A stretch of DNA of 64,000 nt, taken from the NCBI GenBank assembly GCA_008694505.1, contig VZDJ01000623.1, positions 14,038,988 through 14,102,987 on the forward strand, read 5' to 3'. Below, piece by piece: positions 1 to 12,875 of the stretch; the first letter of the stretch is position 1; every line of letters starts with the position of its first letter. Below the pieces are notes generated by a model. That model had not been told where the DNA came from. It made no database searches and saw only the letters and a list, made by a program, of their open reading frames with translations. Made by a program: the position numbers and the translations under genes. This stretch comes from Cyanoderma ruficeps (lineage: Eukaryota > Chordata > Aves > Passeriformes > Timaliidae).

Positions 1-3000
1 TAATTCATACATGAAATATTAGCCTGCAAGCAATGCCATATTAACAAATGCCTTTGTACTGTGTGAAGACTAAATTATTGATATTAAAATGAATAAAGAA
101 GAAATAACCATCATGAGACACAACAAAATATTTTGTTATGGCATTGGCTTTTTAGCACAAAGGATCTTATTGCTTGTTATTTGTTGTATTTCAAATAGTT
201 TAAATTGCGTTTAAAAGGGAAGAAATATTTACCTTTTTCAACCTTTTTTTACATTTATAGTTAGAAGTCTAGCCTTCTGCTGAAACTGATAACTCTTCCT
301 TCATGAGATAAAATTAAAATAGTATTCTTCCCACTTGGAACATCTGTATGTTTAGAGATCATAGCCACTGTACATTCACCTGGAATCCAACTATGAAATC
401 ATACAAAACACTTGTTCTCTGATGAAAGTCATAAACCAACGAGGTAGTGAATAAACATCAGAGTGACTCTGGGTTCAATAACAGAGAAAGGAGATGATGA
501 ATAAACATTTTTAACATCTTCCACATGTGACCCAGCTCTTCATTTATAGTTAAAAGTTGAATGGTTGTGAGTTGTGGATGAAGTTGTAATTTAATTGCAA
601 GTATAATTTATGCCTGAGCATGAGCTGGTTTGGACTTAAGCATTTACTTTACTTTTTTTTTAGTATTTAAATACTTGACATATTTGACTTCTTCATATTG
701 TGAAGCCATTTGATTTCAAATACACACTAAACTCTGAAATGTTTTGGTTCTCAACTTCATGTGAAAGATCGTATAATTTTCACCATCAAATAGTAACACT
801 GTTTTATAATCAAAGGAAATGGTGTATAGCAGAGATGGTTGAAAAAAAAACCATTTACAAACAGGAAACCTTTATCCCAGAAATATAGCATTTATTTGTC
901 TCAAAGAAAAAGAGAAATAATACTTGACAAAAATTTAGCTTTTGAAAACTTAGCTTAGTCCTGAGATGAGAAGCACAAAATCTTAATTCTTAGGAATGAA
1001 TCTAGTATTTTTGCATTCAAAAAAGCTCCAATAGTTTCTGTAAACAAAACAGAAGTTTGATAAACTTTGGGTGATTACAAAGGATCTGAAAATGTTCACG
1101 GGAGGGGCAGAGCACTGTTAATATGTTAATCAAGTTTTCATCTACAGTTTTGTCAGAGAAAACAACTCTTCCTATGACTTGTAGTAAGTTTTGCAAGTAT
1201 AAATTTTAGCTGGAGACCACAATTATGTGGCAGTTTGCGAAGTGCCTAGTAAATATAGACAAAGCTGAGAAGTATATGTTGTCCAATGTAAATGTGCTCG
1301 CAAGCTCAGGTGAAAGTTCACAGTGGAAAGAGGCTGTAAGAATATCAAACTAAGGAAGATGAAGTAAAGCTATATGTTAAACCAGACTAACTCCACAAGA
1401 TGTAAGACACATCTTTTCTTCTGTTGAAGTCCACCTGGAGCATGGGAGTTTGAAATCCAGAATCAAGAAGTAAAAATTGGAATTTTAAAAAATTAGGAGT
1501 GAAATGGATTAGGCCATGGTCTTCAGTCCTGACTTGTACATGCCATGTAATGAGAATGTCCCCTCAGCCTGGAGGTTGTAAGCATGAGGCTCACCAGATT
1601 AACAAATAGTGGTGCAAATGGAAATCAGGAATGAAAGTGATCATGAAGTCACTTTCTTCAGTGAGTTTCAGGCCTGTTTGGAAAACAATAATGTAACCAC
1701 AGTTTCATGTCCTTCAGTAGAAGGATGAAATACTGAATCTCAATATTAGTAAATCTCTAAATTATCTTCCTATTAAAACTTACTAAAATTTTCACTTAAT
1801 GTTACCCAAATTAATGTGGAGAATGATTTATTTCTCCTTGAAGAAATATCCAACATAAGTGGATATTAGTGTACCTGAAAGACACATGAAGATCCTTTAC
1901 ATTTTTTTTTTTTTGGAAAAATATTGTGTTCAGTGATGTTTTGCTAAAAGGTTGCAAAAGAAAGAAAGAAAGAAAGCTCATTGTTGAAGACTAATGCAAT
2001 TTTCTGACTACAGGAAAGTTGTATTTGCTCCATCTGCAGGCTATTGAAACATATTCACAAGGACTTCAAGACTGAAGAACACCTGTTTCGACTTGCATGA
2101 TCTACATGATTTCATATACTGGACTCATTTAATCAACCCCATTATCTGCACACATAAGTCATCCATAAAAATATTTTAACTCTCACATCACACTGTGCAA
2201 TCCTGTAGAACTTGAGCATAATATATTGTAATGTACTGTCCTTGAGATGACATTCCTTGTGAAATCTCTTCTAAAGCTATAGTAATTTGCAGAAAGTTAC
2301 AATCAGTTATTTCTTTCGCAAAGCAATAATATTGCTTAAAAATTAAGATGATTGTTTATTTCAATTGTAAACTGGTCTTATATAACAAGAAATAATAATT
2401 TTCAGTTTCCGGAGAAGGACACCTTTGATGCACACTGAACCTGCTGAGACACTTCTACTAGTTCAGATTGCCTTTGCAGTACAAATGCAAATCAGTTATA
2501 CTGGAGTTGCAGATTATTAAAGTAACACAGCAGGGCAAAATGCCAATGCTGACTTTACATGGACTTGCTAAGAGTAATTCTTAAAGAAATTCTAATAGAT
2601 CTCATACATTGCTATTTAAGAGTATATATTAGAGACCTTCACTTCCACACAGAGCATCAAATGTTCTTACTTATATTTTGAATATGTGTTTGCACTGGAA
2701 GGGAGTCCGACTAAAGGCATAGTCTGGAATCTTCTCTATCTCCAATAAAGATGTAGGATTAAAAATGAAAGACTGTCAATAATTCAGCAGCTTCTGACCA
2801 GCCTGTATATTCATATTTAAAGTGGAAAACACCTGCATATGGTTTGAGATCCATGTATTACTTAGAACTCTTTAGTGTCAAGCGCCCATAAAATAAGAAA
2901 AAAAGAAAACAGAACAATTTTCCTTTACAAATCAAGTATTTCAAATGATTTCTCAGTTCATGGAAATGGATGGCTGCAAATGCAGCAGTTTTTGAAACCT

Positions 3001-6000
3001 GATACAATCTGTCAACCTCATCAGGAACACTCAATGTCTCCCTTACTGACTAAGAATTAAATTTTAAGCCTTTTAATACAATATCTCTCACTTAAAATGG
3101 TGTTAAAATTTCTATAACACATAATTACTATTAGATTGACTGTCAATTCTGTGAGTGAACATCTTTCTCAAACAAGATTTTTCCTTTAATGTTGTTAGTT
3201 TTATTAGCAGAATTCAGGTTTTGCTGATACAATAGTTTTCAGTGGTTTTAAGATTATTTGCCATCTTCATGAGCATAGCAAAATCAGTTTTGTTTAGGGC
3301 ATGAAGATCACTGTGTACAATTATGCAATCCAGCAAGTGTTCAGTAGGAAATAGAAGTCATATTTACTTGCAAAGGGCTTACCACAAGAAGTTTGTTCCT
3401 CAGTAGCTCTCTAGATTGAATCTAGGTTTAGGACATTGCAAACTTCCAAAGGATTTTACCTAAATAGATTTATGTCAGTATAGAGACTGTTGGGCCAGTT
3501 TCTGGGACTGACTTGAACGAATGAGGATAACCTCCTAAGAAAATAAAAATATTTAGAATACACACTGTGTATTAGTGCATACACCCTGAATTTGGGATTG
3601 CTATATTCATACAACACTCTCTCAGCCACTTCATATAGCTGCTGATCAAACTGTGTGATAACTACACCTTCAATTCTTATAATGTTGGTTACACCAGTAT
3701 TTTGTGCTGCTGTTTACCAAGAACCAAGTTTACCATTTTGGTTTCTTGTTGAGCTTCTGGGATTTTTTTCCCTTTTCCCTTTATTTTGCTTTTTTGCTTT
3801 CTTCCCCTGTATTATGAGTTTTGGGTGTGGTGATTTTTTTTTTTTTCCTTTTTTTAGCAGGACATTCATTAGGTGAGATCTGAATGTTTTTTGAACTATT
3901 CTTGCTCCTGTTTTAGGAGCAGTGCTTCCATGTTTCAGTTACAGCTTTCTCCTTGAGAATGTGTACTGCTTTCTGGGTTAGAAACTGGCTGAGTGGTTGA
4001 GCCTAGAGAATGGTGGTGAATGGAATTACATCCAGCTGGCAGCTGGTCACAGGTGGTTGTGAGAGACTGGCAAAAATTATTACTGGCTCAAAACTACTGA
4101 AATGGTAGCTCAAATAAGGGGAGAAAATTTAAATAGTTTTCTATGAGCTGATTTCAAATTACCTTAGCTATCAAATCCTTAAGCTGGTATGCAATAACTT
4201 CCTTCTAGGCAGCAAATAGTGTTTGGTTGACTCAATTATACATATGTCAGCAAATTTTATCACATTTAGCAGGAAAAATAGCTTTATATACAATACATAG
4301 AAATACTTTATGCAGTGATTTGGCTATATTATTTTAGCATCTGATCAAGGAAACATGTAACTTTAAACATTCTGCTACAAGGCAATGTAGACTCAGCACA
4401 CACTTGGATGCCTCAGGTCTTTCTTTCTCATGGCTGGTCACTCTGCAGTTTCCAAATACCCTGACCCAAGCATTAAAAATGAAATTATGGACTTACCATT
4501 TTTCTGCAGTGTAGCAGAATCATCTAACCACTCCTGCTGTGTAAACAAGTGAGAAGAGGAAGTTATGTTCTAAAACATTAAAAATACTACAGGTGAAAAA
4601 CTGCAGTAATCACACTAGCCACTATGGTCAACAAGTTTAAACAGATTATTCCTATTTTATTTATATAGATCATTTGAGTGTGTCTCTTTCATATTTTCAG
4701 CGAAAAAAAAAATCCTCAATATGATATCTACAGAATGCTTGTAAGAGCTGCCAGGACAAAATGATGATGAGGTCTAAGAAGGCTGCAAGTATTACAGCTC
4801 TATCCCATCAACAAGAAATTAATGTTAAATTCTTTTAGCTACTTCCTTTGCAAAGCTGACTCTTAGTTCAGAAACCTGCTTCACAGGCCATGACTCTGAT
4901 GCAATCTTACTAGGTTCAGGGCAGGCCTATGGGGAAAACTGCTCCATAATATGGGTTTTTTTTGAGAAAATGCCTGTAGCAAAGGTGAAGAGCACAATCT
5001 CATAGCTTGCACACACATACTCTCACAAAAGTTAAGTTCTCAATTTCACAATTTTTGCATGAAAAAACTTCCAAAATAAGCTTTCCAGTCTTCATAATTT
5101 ATGAATCTCTATTTACTGTCACTTTAGTTTACATCTTTTTTATAACTATTTGTAGGACAAAAAATAAGTAGTTCTGGGATTTTTGGTTGTTCCTGTGGAT
5201 GCTATTCACATTATGTGAGGTGTTCTAATATATGTAACTGCATTTGCAAGTGAAGGGAGCAGGAGATACACCACATTTGAATACAAAACCAACAGCTGAA
5301 ATGTGGTCTAAAAATAAAATAAGACAGATGGAGGCTCCTAAGAAAGAAATCCTGGTAAAATGTCATAGGTTTTCATAGATATTTTTGTCAGAGATTAAAT
5401 AACTCTTCGCTTTTACACTTTCAGTGAGTTTATATTACATCTTCATGTTACCAGTATAATATGCACAGTAAACAGCAAATTTTTTAGTATCCAACAATAA
5501 CACTCAGATACTGCAGACTTGTATGAAGGTAGGTGTCTCTGAAGAGTTTTTATAATTGCAATCTATATATGAAGAGATGAAAATATGTAACAAAATTAGT
5601 TCAGAGAATTAAAAATAAAGGCAAATTCCTATACTGAATAAAGTCAGAAGTTATCAGGTTAAAATAAAATAAGAACTTATTTCTCATAGTAATTAAGAGT
5701 CAGACAAATATTTAAAACATAAATAACTAAAAATTAGCTCCAGAAATTAAAATCTCAGCCATGACATATTCTCCAAAAAAAAACCCAAAAAAACCCACTA
5801 CAACAGACATGATAAGAAAAAAAAAAAAAATCACAAACAGAATGTCAAAAAGAAACATCAGTTTTATAAAATAATAAAAGTCTTTCCATTATGTAAATAT
5901 TTAAATGTTCCTATTATGTTGAACATATTTGCATTCCTCTGAATAAATTAATTTTGTACTTGAAAACCTAAATGACCCTTGGTCAAGCAGTACAATTGAT

Positions 6001-7238
6001 TAAAAACTGATTATTATCAATCTGCATCAAACTAATTTCTTTGTAGAATGAAACTATTAGAAATCAGGAATAACTATATCAGCAATTCTTTGAGTTATGG
6101 ACTTCAGTTAAACTTTCAGAACATGTGAAAGAAATCATTATTTTGATTCTGTTTCTTTGTAATTTTTACAGGTTTGTTTTGTACAGAGGCTAAATGGGAG
6201 CTGTTAACTGAAGACTGACACTTAAAAAAATATTAATTTTTATATTATATTTAATATAAATATATGACTTGTATTTCTGTGTGTAGAAAGTAATAAAATC
6301 AAGGGGAAAACATCAAATAACAAAGAAAAATTCTGGACTGAAACTAAAATGTCAGTTTCTGAAGAAAAGTGAAAAAAAGGACAGTGCGAATGAAAACCTG
6401 AATTGAGAATCACTTGTAACATCAAAAATATGTCTATTAAAAAAAAAAATCCCCAAAACCAATAGCAACAAAAATAAGCAAACAAAACAAGGAAAAAAAG
6501 AAGATAATCCTTTTTTGTCTAAGGTGGTGAAAATATTTACTTTTGCTATTTCCCAGTAACTAAAAGTCCCAAATAGGAACTTTGCATCATAGCAGACAGT
6601 AATATTTTAACATCACTACTAGTGAATACTTATGCAAATTTTAGGAAGACGTTAAGGGGTCGACAGCACTGTAGCTGTAGTGCCAAAATAACAGATCTCT
6701 GGCCCAGTCAGTGCCATTGTCCTTTTTAGTCTTACACTCCCATGCATAATAAATAACAGGGTAAAAAAAAGTGGTGGACACTTAGTATCTTAATTTCCAC
6801 TGCTATGTAAATTTCTTGCCACAAAGTTGTAAACTCTTGAAATATAGGGTTTGTAATATAAGTGCTGCTACAACCTTGAATATAACTGAGAAAATGACAC
6901 AACTATAATTTTGCTCTGTGAGAAACATAATAATGTATTCTGAACTCATAATTTGGTCATTTATTTTCTATAATTGCATTTTTACTTTCCCTTTAACTGA
7001 ACATTTATAATTTTATAAACAGCATAGTCATCGCTCTAAAACTTAGATTGGCTTCTCCTTTGTTAGCCGTGAATTTCTTAGCCATATACACCCTCCTTCT
7101 CTCCCTCTATTATTTCTGCAGTGACTTGAGACTGTGTGATACAGAAGTCTAAGGACCAGACTCCCAAATATAGATTGCAACTCCTTTAAAGCAAACCTTT
7201 AATTTCCCCCGTACCTGACCTAAGTGCTTAATATATTT
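1..7238. other. AT-rich non-coding sequence, no gene seen
   Basis: This stretch has only short chance ORFs of at most about 80 codons, with stops in all frames and no recognisable domain. I see no CR1 tail, LTR end pair or RNA gene. It contains only small simple repeats and A or T runs. It is best read as intergenic or deep intronic bird DNA. Conserved non-coding elements could be present but cannot be recognised without an alignment. Confidence 0.7.
1956..1976. repeat. (AAAG)n microsatellite
   Basis: About five tandem AAAG units are visible, interrupted only at the edges. It is a short simple repeat that is likely length-polymorphic. No gene is near it. Confidence 0.85.
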
Positions 7239-7240
7239 CT

Positions 7241-7308
7241 AAAATAATAATAATAATAATAATNAAAAAAAAAAACACAAAAAAAAATAACCCAACAACA
7301 AAAAAAAC
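7241..7308. repeat. (AAT)n then A-rich low-complexity tract with one N
   Basis: Roughly seven AAT units are followed by poly-A interrupted by C. A single N sits at 7264, exactly where the triplet repeat meets the homopolymer. The N probably marks an uncertain base call in the assembly rather than a real gap. Confidence 0.85.
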
Positions 7309-7746
7309 TGAAGTCAACACCCAGGTTTAGCAAAGACATAGAGAGTCCCAAACCAGGTGGTGGGGTTTTCTTCAGTTAACTTCAGCCAACCAAAAGAGAA
7401 GCCTAAAAGGAAACTAATGGGGACTTCTTTCTCTGAATCATCTTGTGATTAACGTGATTTCATAATCAGCTTAGACAACACTTATTTCTCTGTAGAGAGT
7501 GGTTTCCCTGGGGTAGAGGAAAACCCTGGACTAATGCCCTGGGAAACCCCTTCCTAAGCAAGAGGCTTATTCACATGCTCCCTCAGTTCAAGTATGCAAA
7601 TTTCTGCTAGAAATTTTCCAGTTCTTTGTGTTACCATAGGTTGATTTTTGGTGCAGAAATTTTAATATTCCTAATCGTCCTCCCCTATTGGACTCTTCCC
7701 TCAGACCCCACCTAAACTTTTCCCCACACCAGAATGCATAAGAACC

Positions 7747-8540
7747 TGTTATGAAAATGATACATATTGATTGGGGGGGTTGAGAAATTAAACTCTAAAG
7801 TTGTTAGAAAACACAGGCAAGAGACAAGAGGCGATCGTGGAAGAATGCAGGGCCAAATCTACAAGTGAAAAGAACATGCCAGCTCAGTCCTCACAGCTCT
7901 CAACAGCCAAGATTATACTTGGGCTTTCAGAGGAAAATGGGCCCATCCCCGGACCAAATAGCTCAGCCCTCACAGCTCTCAACAGCCAAGATTATACCTG
8001 GGCTTTCAGAGGAGAATGGGCCCATCCCCGGACCAAGTAGCCGAAACAGCTTCCATTCAAGAAGGGACCCCAAAAACTTACATCTGGATGTCTGGGGACA
8101 GGGACCCTCTCTGCAACTGAAAGCAGGCTGAGCTAAATCCTCGGAACCCCATTCAGATTCGGCAGAAACACCATCAGAACCTGAATGAGAAGACCATTTT
8201 CCAAAGAAAATCCTGGCCCGAGGAAAAATAAACTGTATAAAAACTGCACCTCGGGAACAGCATGTCGGAGTGTGGATGATCACGGACCCAGCGCGGGCTG
8301 GCCTGATATCCGCCTCCCAGTTCGATCGGACTTTTAACTCTGCTGTGGCAGGAACCCTTGTCGGGTTCGTGAAAATTCGGCCAAATTGTGTCATTTTGCT
8401 GTTTTTGCTTGTTTTATTTTTTCTTTCTTTTGTATTATCTTTTTGTTGCTTTTTGTTCAAGATCTCTATAATCTATCTAATCTTCACCATAATAAAGTTT
8501 AGATCTTGATTAAGAGATCTGTGTCCGGACTTTTATAACA
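7747..8540 (+). mobile_element. solo LTR, class I-like endogenous retrovirus
   Basis: The element starts TGTTATGAAAATG and ends GGACTTTTATAACA, so its ends form an imperfect inverted repeat of the TG...CA type. A promoter-like TATAAAAA lies at 8236-8243. A polyadenylation signal AATAAA lies at 8491-8496, about 45 bp before the 3' end, in the order expected of a plus-strand LTR. The flanking 4-mers are AACC (7743-7746) and TACC (8541-8544), which match at three of four bases, so a 4-bp class I target duplication is possible but not proven. A 79-bp tandem duplication lies in U3. No gag, pol or env follows. An alternative start is TGTTAGAAAAC at 7802. Confidence 0.7.
7882..8039 (+). repeat. two 79-bp tandem copies inside LTR U3
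   Basis: Copy 1 is 7882-7960 and copy 2 is 7961-8039. Both begin GCTCAG and end GGACCAA[A/G]TA. They are in register with no indel, and I count four transitions between them. The unit sits upstream of the TATA box, where retroviral enhancer duplications typically occur. Confidence 0.92.
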
Positions 8541-8869
8541 TACCCCTGTCTGACCCTACCCTCGGGCCTTTTGCCCCTTGTTCCTGCCTTTTCCCAGTTT
8601 GCTCTAAATATAATGTATGTCTCCTTGTCCATTATTTTTGCATTATTAAAATTCCATTTCTGGATAATTGGATCAAGGCTGCCTCTCTCTATCAAGTCCC
8701 CATCGGGGCAGAGTCCCAAAGAAACTTAAAACGGGTCCGATCGTCTGGGCTCGGACCCCTGGAAGTTTCATTTCTCTTTGCTGGAACATGGAAAATAAGA
8801 AAATGCATCAGGGATCTCTTAAGGAAACTTCCCGGTCTGACCATTTTTGAGCCTCTCTGGCAGTCACAC

Positions 8870-9405
8870 TCCAGAGGCTTTCACAGCAGCAGCTCCAGTG
8901 ACCCAAGAGGAGCCCCCCTGACCCCCCACTCACAGCCACACACACCAGGTTTCCTCACTGCTTCAACCCCAGGTTTCTCACTCCAGAGTCTCAGTTGTCT
9001 TGTTCCATAAAGCCATTTATTCATGGTGTAGTGACACAGAAACGGCTGCAGCTGGTGCTCCTGAGGAGGGAGCCCCAACAAAGGAACCCCATGGCTTTCA
9101 TATCCTCACAGTGGCTCTGCAGGTCTCACTCTTCCTCCTGGGGCCTCAGTCCTGGCCCTCTCTGTATCCAGTCAGATCACTGAATCTGAATCAGGTGTTG
9201 CCCCTTTTCATCTCCTTTGTTATCCAAAATATCAGTCCATTCACCTGGCTGGCACCACCCATCATCGTTCCCTTTGTTACCCCAAAGTCTAAGAGTTCAC
9301 AGCCTCTTGTCTCAGACTCCCACCCAAGCCCAGTCTGCATCTCCATCTGCAGCTTTCCAGCCCAGCTGCCTGGACCAGATGTATTCCTCATCAGCAGTTA
9401 GATAA
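8870..9405 (-). mobile_element. GC-rich decayed LTR-like block, family unknown
   Basis: The block is clearly richer in G and C than its surroundings and carries CpGs. On the minus strand it has an AATAAA signal (TTTATT on the plus strand near 9017-9022) about 140 bp from its lower-coordinate edge, as in an LTR. I could not find convincing TG...CA termini or a target duplication. The ORFs of up to 133 codons here are low-complexity and resemble no known protein. It may be a decayed LTR, part of the neighbouring composite, or another repeat. Confidence 0.3.
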
Positions 9406-10878
9406 CGTTGGGAAGATTACAGATTTTAGGGTGCTGCTTCTCCTAAAAGAGATGCTTTTAGTCAAAATTCTAAGCTTTCTCATTTGTTTCTTTTGTCTTT
9501 CTTCACTTTTGTATTTTGGTTTCTCAGGTGCAATAATAAATTTCAATTTGTGGTAACAGAAATAACTAGCTAATTTGGTCTGAATCTTCTGTATAAGTCA
9601 GACCATGAAATATCTCTCTGTTACTTTTTCTTTTAATGACTATGGCAATTTGTGCTAATCAGTTATTATAAACAAAGAATTTTTGAGGGAAAAAACCCCT
9701 TCAAAATCCTTCTATTTTTATATAATAATCCTGATTCCAAACCTGACAAGCCACCAAATATTCACAGTACTCCTCAATTAACTCAGAAGAAATAAAGTAA
9801 ATAAAAAGTAAAACCAAACAAACCAAACAAAAAAACAATATCCACAGTATCTATCAGTGTCCACAACCGTCTTTTTTTCCCCCAGAATGAAGCAATACCA
9901 ATCAAGACTTAAATAGTCATGCTTTGGTTGGTCCCAAAAAATGCTCATCTCATGCTACACACGATCCTTTTCCTTTGACAATGACTTTGGCTTTAGGTAT
10001 TTTCCAGTTCATATTTTGAACTGTGAAACACATCTCTGTGCCAGTACTACTGTTTGCAAAACTGTGTTACATATGTGATTAACAAAACAACTCAGGATAA
10101 AAGGACCTGTGAATAACAGTCCTGCACAAGGAACTAAAGTGCTGTTTTTCTGAGAAAAAAGTTTACTTCTGACATAGAGGAGTTGACACAGTGATGGAAC
10201 AAAATCTATGTGTAAGTCTCAATTTTCTTAATACTTGAAGTCTGTAGAAATGTATTTGCAAATTTCCTCCATTTATGCAGGTGTTCTTGTACATATTCCC
10301 AACAATTACACCAAAAGTGATGGTGTATTACTTAACAGATGGAGAGATTGATCTGAAAAGCTCTAAATTGCAGTTTTCAGTTTTCATCATGCTTTTAAAG
10401 AAATGTGTTCCTTATTCTCTCAGAGTAATTTTTAAAATTACCGGTAGACTAAGAATGCCAATCTCATTTAAATACACTTCCAAATTCAACAGGAATACAG
10501 ACTGAATATTTTTAAGCATTTAAAGCTATAATGCAATGAACCAGAATAAATATAATCTGAAATTTGTCTTCAAATGTTTTCTCTTTCATTGCTACCTAAT
10601 AGAATAATTATAATGCAGTCTCAGAATTTATTTTCTGACCTTAAGTAATTTTCATTCTAATATATGAGAAATCTACATGAGAAATAAAAACAAGAAACCA
10701 CTTACACACAGAGACAACACACAAAAACCCCAAAAGCAATGAAACAAGAAATCTCTGAACCCTTTTCAACCCTACAAAATCCATGCAAGGCCGACTGAAA
10801 GAGATATAGAAAAAATGTCAACAAATTTCTGATAGGTAGGAATAAAGGAGATAGAGCAATATCCTTCTTAGTCACACC
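9406..10878. other. AT-rich non-coding sequence
   Basis: Only short chance ORFs are present. No repeat tail or RNA gene is recognised. It separates the first LTR group from the LTR at 10883. Confidence 0.7.
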
Positions 10879-10882
10879 CAGT

Positions 10883-11661
10883 TGTAGAAAATGAGGTTTA
10901 AAACAACTTTTAGAAGTTAAGGTATAAAGTTAGAAGTTGTTAGTTATAATTAAACTGACTAAATGAAGTTGTTAGTTATAGAATTGTAAAGTTAAGGTAA
11001 GAATTAGTAATAATGTTAGTTACTAGAAATTGTCTGTATTCATTTTGAAAGTTTTACTTGAAGAATTTATCATGGCCATTCTGTCAGTCTGGAATGCGTT
11101 TTCCATGGTAACTTAGGACTTCTGGTTTTTCTCTACCTGGCTATCCTTATCAGGTCCTCACACCCTTGACTATCCCACCCCCCCCCCCTCGCTCGTAGTC
11201 CCCTGCACTGCAAGCAAGTTCCAACACGCCTATATGGTAATTAGAAATCCCAGGATGCAATGTCTCAGAAAATCGACACAACTTCCAAAATCAAAAAATA
11301 ATTCTCCCTAACAACAACCCAAAACAGAAGTAATGGCGACAATAAAGACAGTAGAGTGAAAGCCGACAGATCTTTATCTCAAAACCAGCCGTCTTTATCT
11401 CGTAGTGACTGCAAAGATATTCTAAACGACCGACCCCTCAGCAGAAGCAGACTGAAATTAGGAATAGTAGGGAGCATCTGCTCCCGTGAGGGGGAGTGGC
11501 CAATTCCCCACTCAGCCGTGTGTAGCGGCACCAGCCCCCTCCTTCTCAGCACTTCGACGGAGACCATCCCGCACTCCCAAGCACCTATTTCTACAAAGAG
11601 GTGATTCTTTAATAAAGGCATATAAAGGAGGAAACATTGTCTCCTGCCCGTATTTTTTACA
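10883..11661 (+). mobile_element. solo LTR with 4-bp TSD (class I type)
   Basis: The element begins TGTAGAAAAT and ends TATTTTTTACA. The ends are inverted repeats (TGTAGAAAAT against TGTAAAAAAT). CAGT occurs immediately before it (10879-10882) and immediately after it (11662-11665), a 4-bp target-site duplication of the kind made by class I (gamma-like) retroviral integrases. AATAAA at 11611-11616 lies about 45 bp before the 3' end. A run of 11 C lies at 11178-11188, and a 16-bp direct repeat (GAAGTTGTTAGTTATA at 10933 and 10965) lies near the start. There is no internal retroviral sequence, so this is a solo LTR. Small ORFs near 11.4-11.7 kb are by-products of its CpG-bearing 3' half. Confidence 0.85.
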
Positions 11662-11665
11662 CAGT

Positions 11666-12875
11666 GACCTTACAAGTGTAAATGGGCATCAATTCAAGAA
11701 AATTCAGTCAACCATAACAAAAATGCTGTTACAGTGGTCAAATATTGAAAAAGGTTGCTGAGAGAGGTTGTATCAGCTGAATATGATCCTGCATTGAGTA
11801 GGAGGCCTTCAGAAATGTGCTGAAATACCTGTATGATAATAATTATCTTGAAAGGCCATTCATCATTTAATTAATTTCAGTTCAATAGTCAGTGACCTTG
11901 CTTATCACCCTACCCTTTCCTCCCTCTGAGGTTATAATGAAATACCTGAGAATGAGTCTATCAAGTATGCTTAAGTCTCTTTGAAAAAACAACATGACAT
12001 TAGTGGACTGGAAGGGGTGACGGGAAGATCAATTTTTGCTGAGGTTGTCCAATCAGTCATATACAACTGCATTAACATTGCTCCAGTGTTCTCTTTGTCT
12101 TCACAGTCACCCTATGCACTGACTGTGAATGTGGGAAGAGACTGACCCAGAGGCAAGAGGAGATCACGAACAGCACAGTACTTCATCTGGAAAAGGAGAA
12201 GAGGCAGCAGCGGCTGTTTATTCTGATGCAGAGACATGTAGTTTATATTGATTAAGTCAGGGAAGCCAAGACTATGTGACCTTTTAAGACTGAACAGCAG
12301 GTATCTTTCACAGTGAAAATGACAGCAGGAACATTGTAAACACATTCTTTAATGTAGTACACTCAAGTTCCCCCAAAAAACTTGCTTAGTATTAGTTAAA
12401 TATGAATGTGGATTTCTATTACTTACAAACATAATCAAAATTTTCTATTATCTAATATTTAGTGATTTGAAAACAAATAAATAAAAATATTCTTTTTTCT
12501 TACCAATATCAGAAATCACACAACATGGCAGTTACCTGTGTCTGATGGGCACTACTAATCAAAAGTTAGAAATATGAAGTAAATGTCGGCTTGTTTGCAG
12601 TTTTAAATCAACTCTTTTTTAACCAGGTCTTACCTCGGATTCTCCTGTATATATTTCTGAAAGAAAACAAAAAAAAATTTGTGAAGGAGCACCAACCAAA
12701 TGGACTTATGTACTTTAAAGTTCGATAATTGCAGTAAGTAATCAACAAATCTAGGAAGCAGTTTTCCTGTGTCTACCTGATATCAATCATGGTATCTTAT
12801 ACACTATAAAACTTTTCTAAGCAGTAATTATGGGGACAAAGAGAGGAAAACAGAGAACAAAATAATATTATTCAC
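11666..12875. other. AT-rich non-coding sequence with one exon-like signal
   Basis: No repeat or gene is recognised apart from the 23-nt candidate microexon at 12634-12656, listed separately. The ORFs are short and without domain character. Confidence 0.6.
12634..12656 (-). other. candidate 23-nt microexon
   Basis: On the minus strand a long pyrimidine tract (TTTTTTTTTGTTTTCTTTCAG) is followed by 23 nt and then the donor GAG|GTAAGA. Both splice signals are close to consensus. One frame is open through the segment and reads IYTGESE after two leading bases; the other two frames are also open. The length is not a multiple of three. I do not recognise the peptide and found no other exon in the window. 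It could be a chance pairing of signals in A/T-rich DNA. If real, the window is an intron of a minus-strand gene. Confidence 0.22.

Larger units (their letters stand above)
7309..8880 (+). mobile_element. possible older outer LTR split by a younger LTR
   Basis: The flanks of the LTR at 7747-8540 look like two halves of another LTR. The left half ends with a pyrimidine-rich, promoter-like stretch and a TATA-like GCATAAGAACC near 7735-7746. The right half resumes with CCCTGTCTGACCC, has an ATTAAAA signal near 8645, and then a CpG-bearing stretch with TCGGACCC near 8751 that resembles an R-U5 region. The order promoter, insertion, polyadenylation signal, U5 fits a nested insertion. I could not find matching TG and CA ends or a target duplication for the outer element, so its boundaries are soft and it may be a composite of unrelated pieces. 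Confidence 0.35.

Noticed and set aside
7963..8460. 165-codon minus-strand ORF
   Set aside because: It is antisense to a plus-strand LTR, runs through a tandem duplication and low-complexity sequence, and resembles no protein family.
8852..9403. GCAGTC/GCAGTT as a TSD around the block at 8870-9405
   Set aside because: One mismatch, and the inner ends do not show TG...CA termini, so a chance match is likely.
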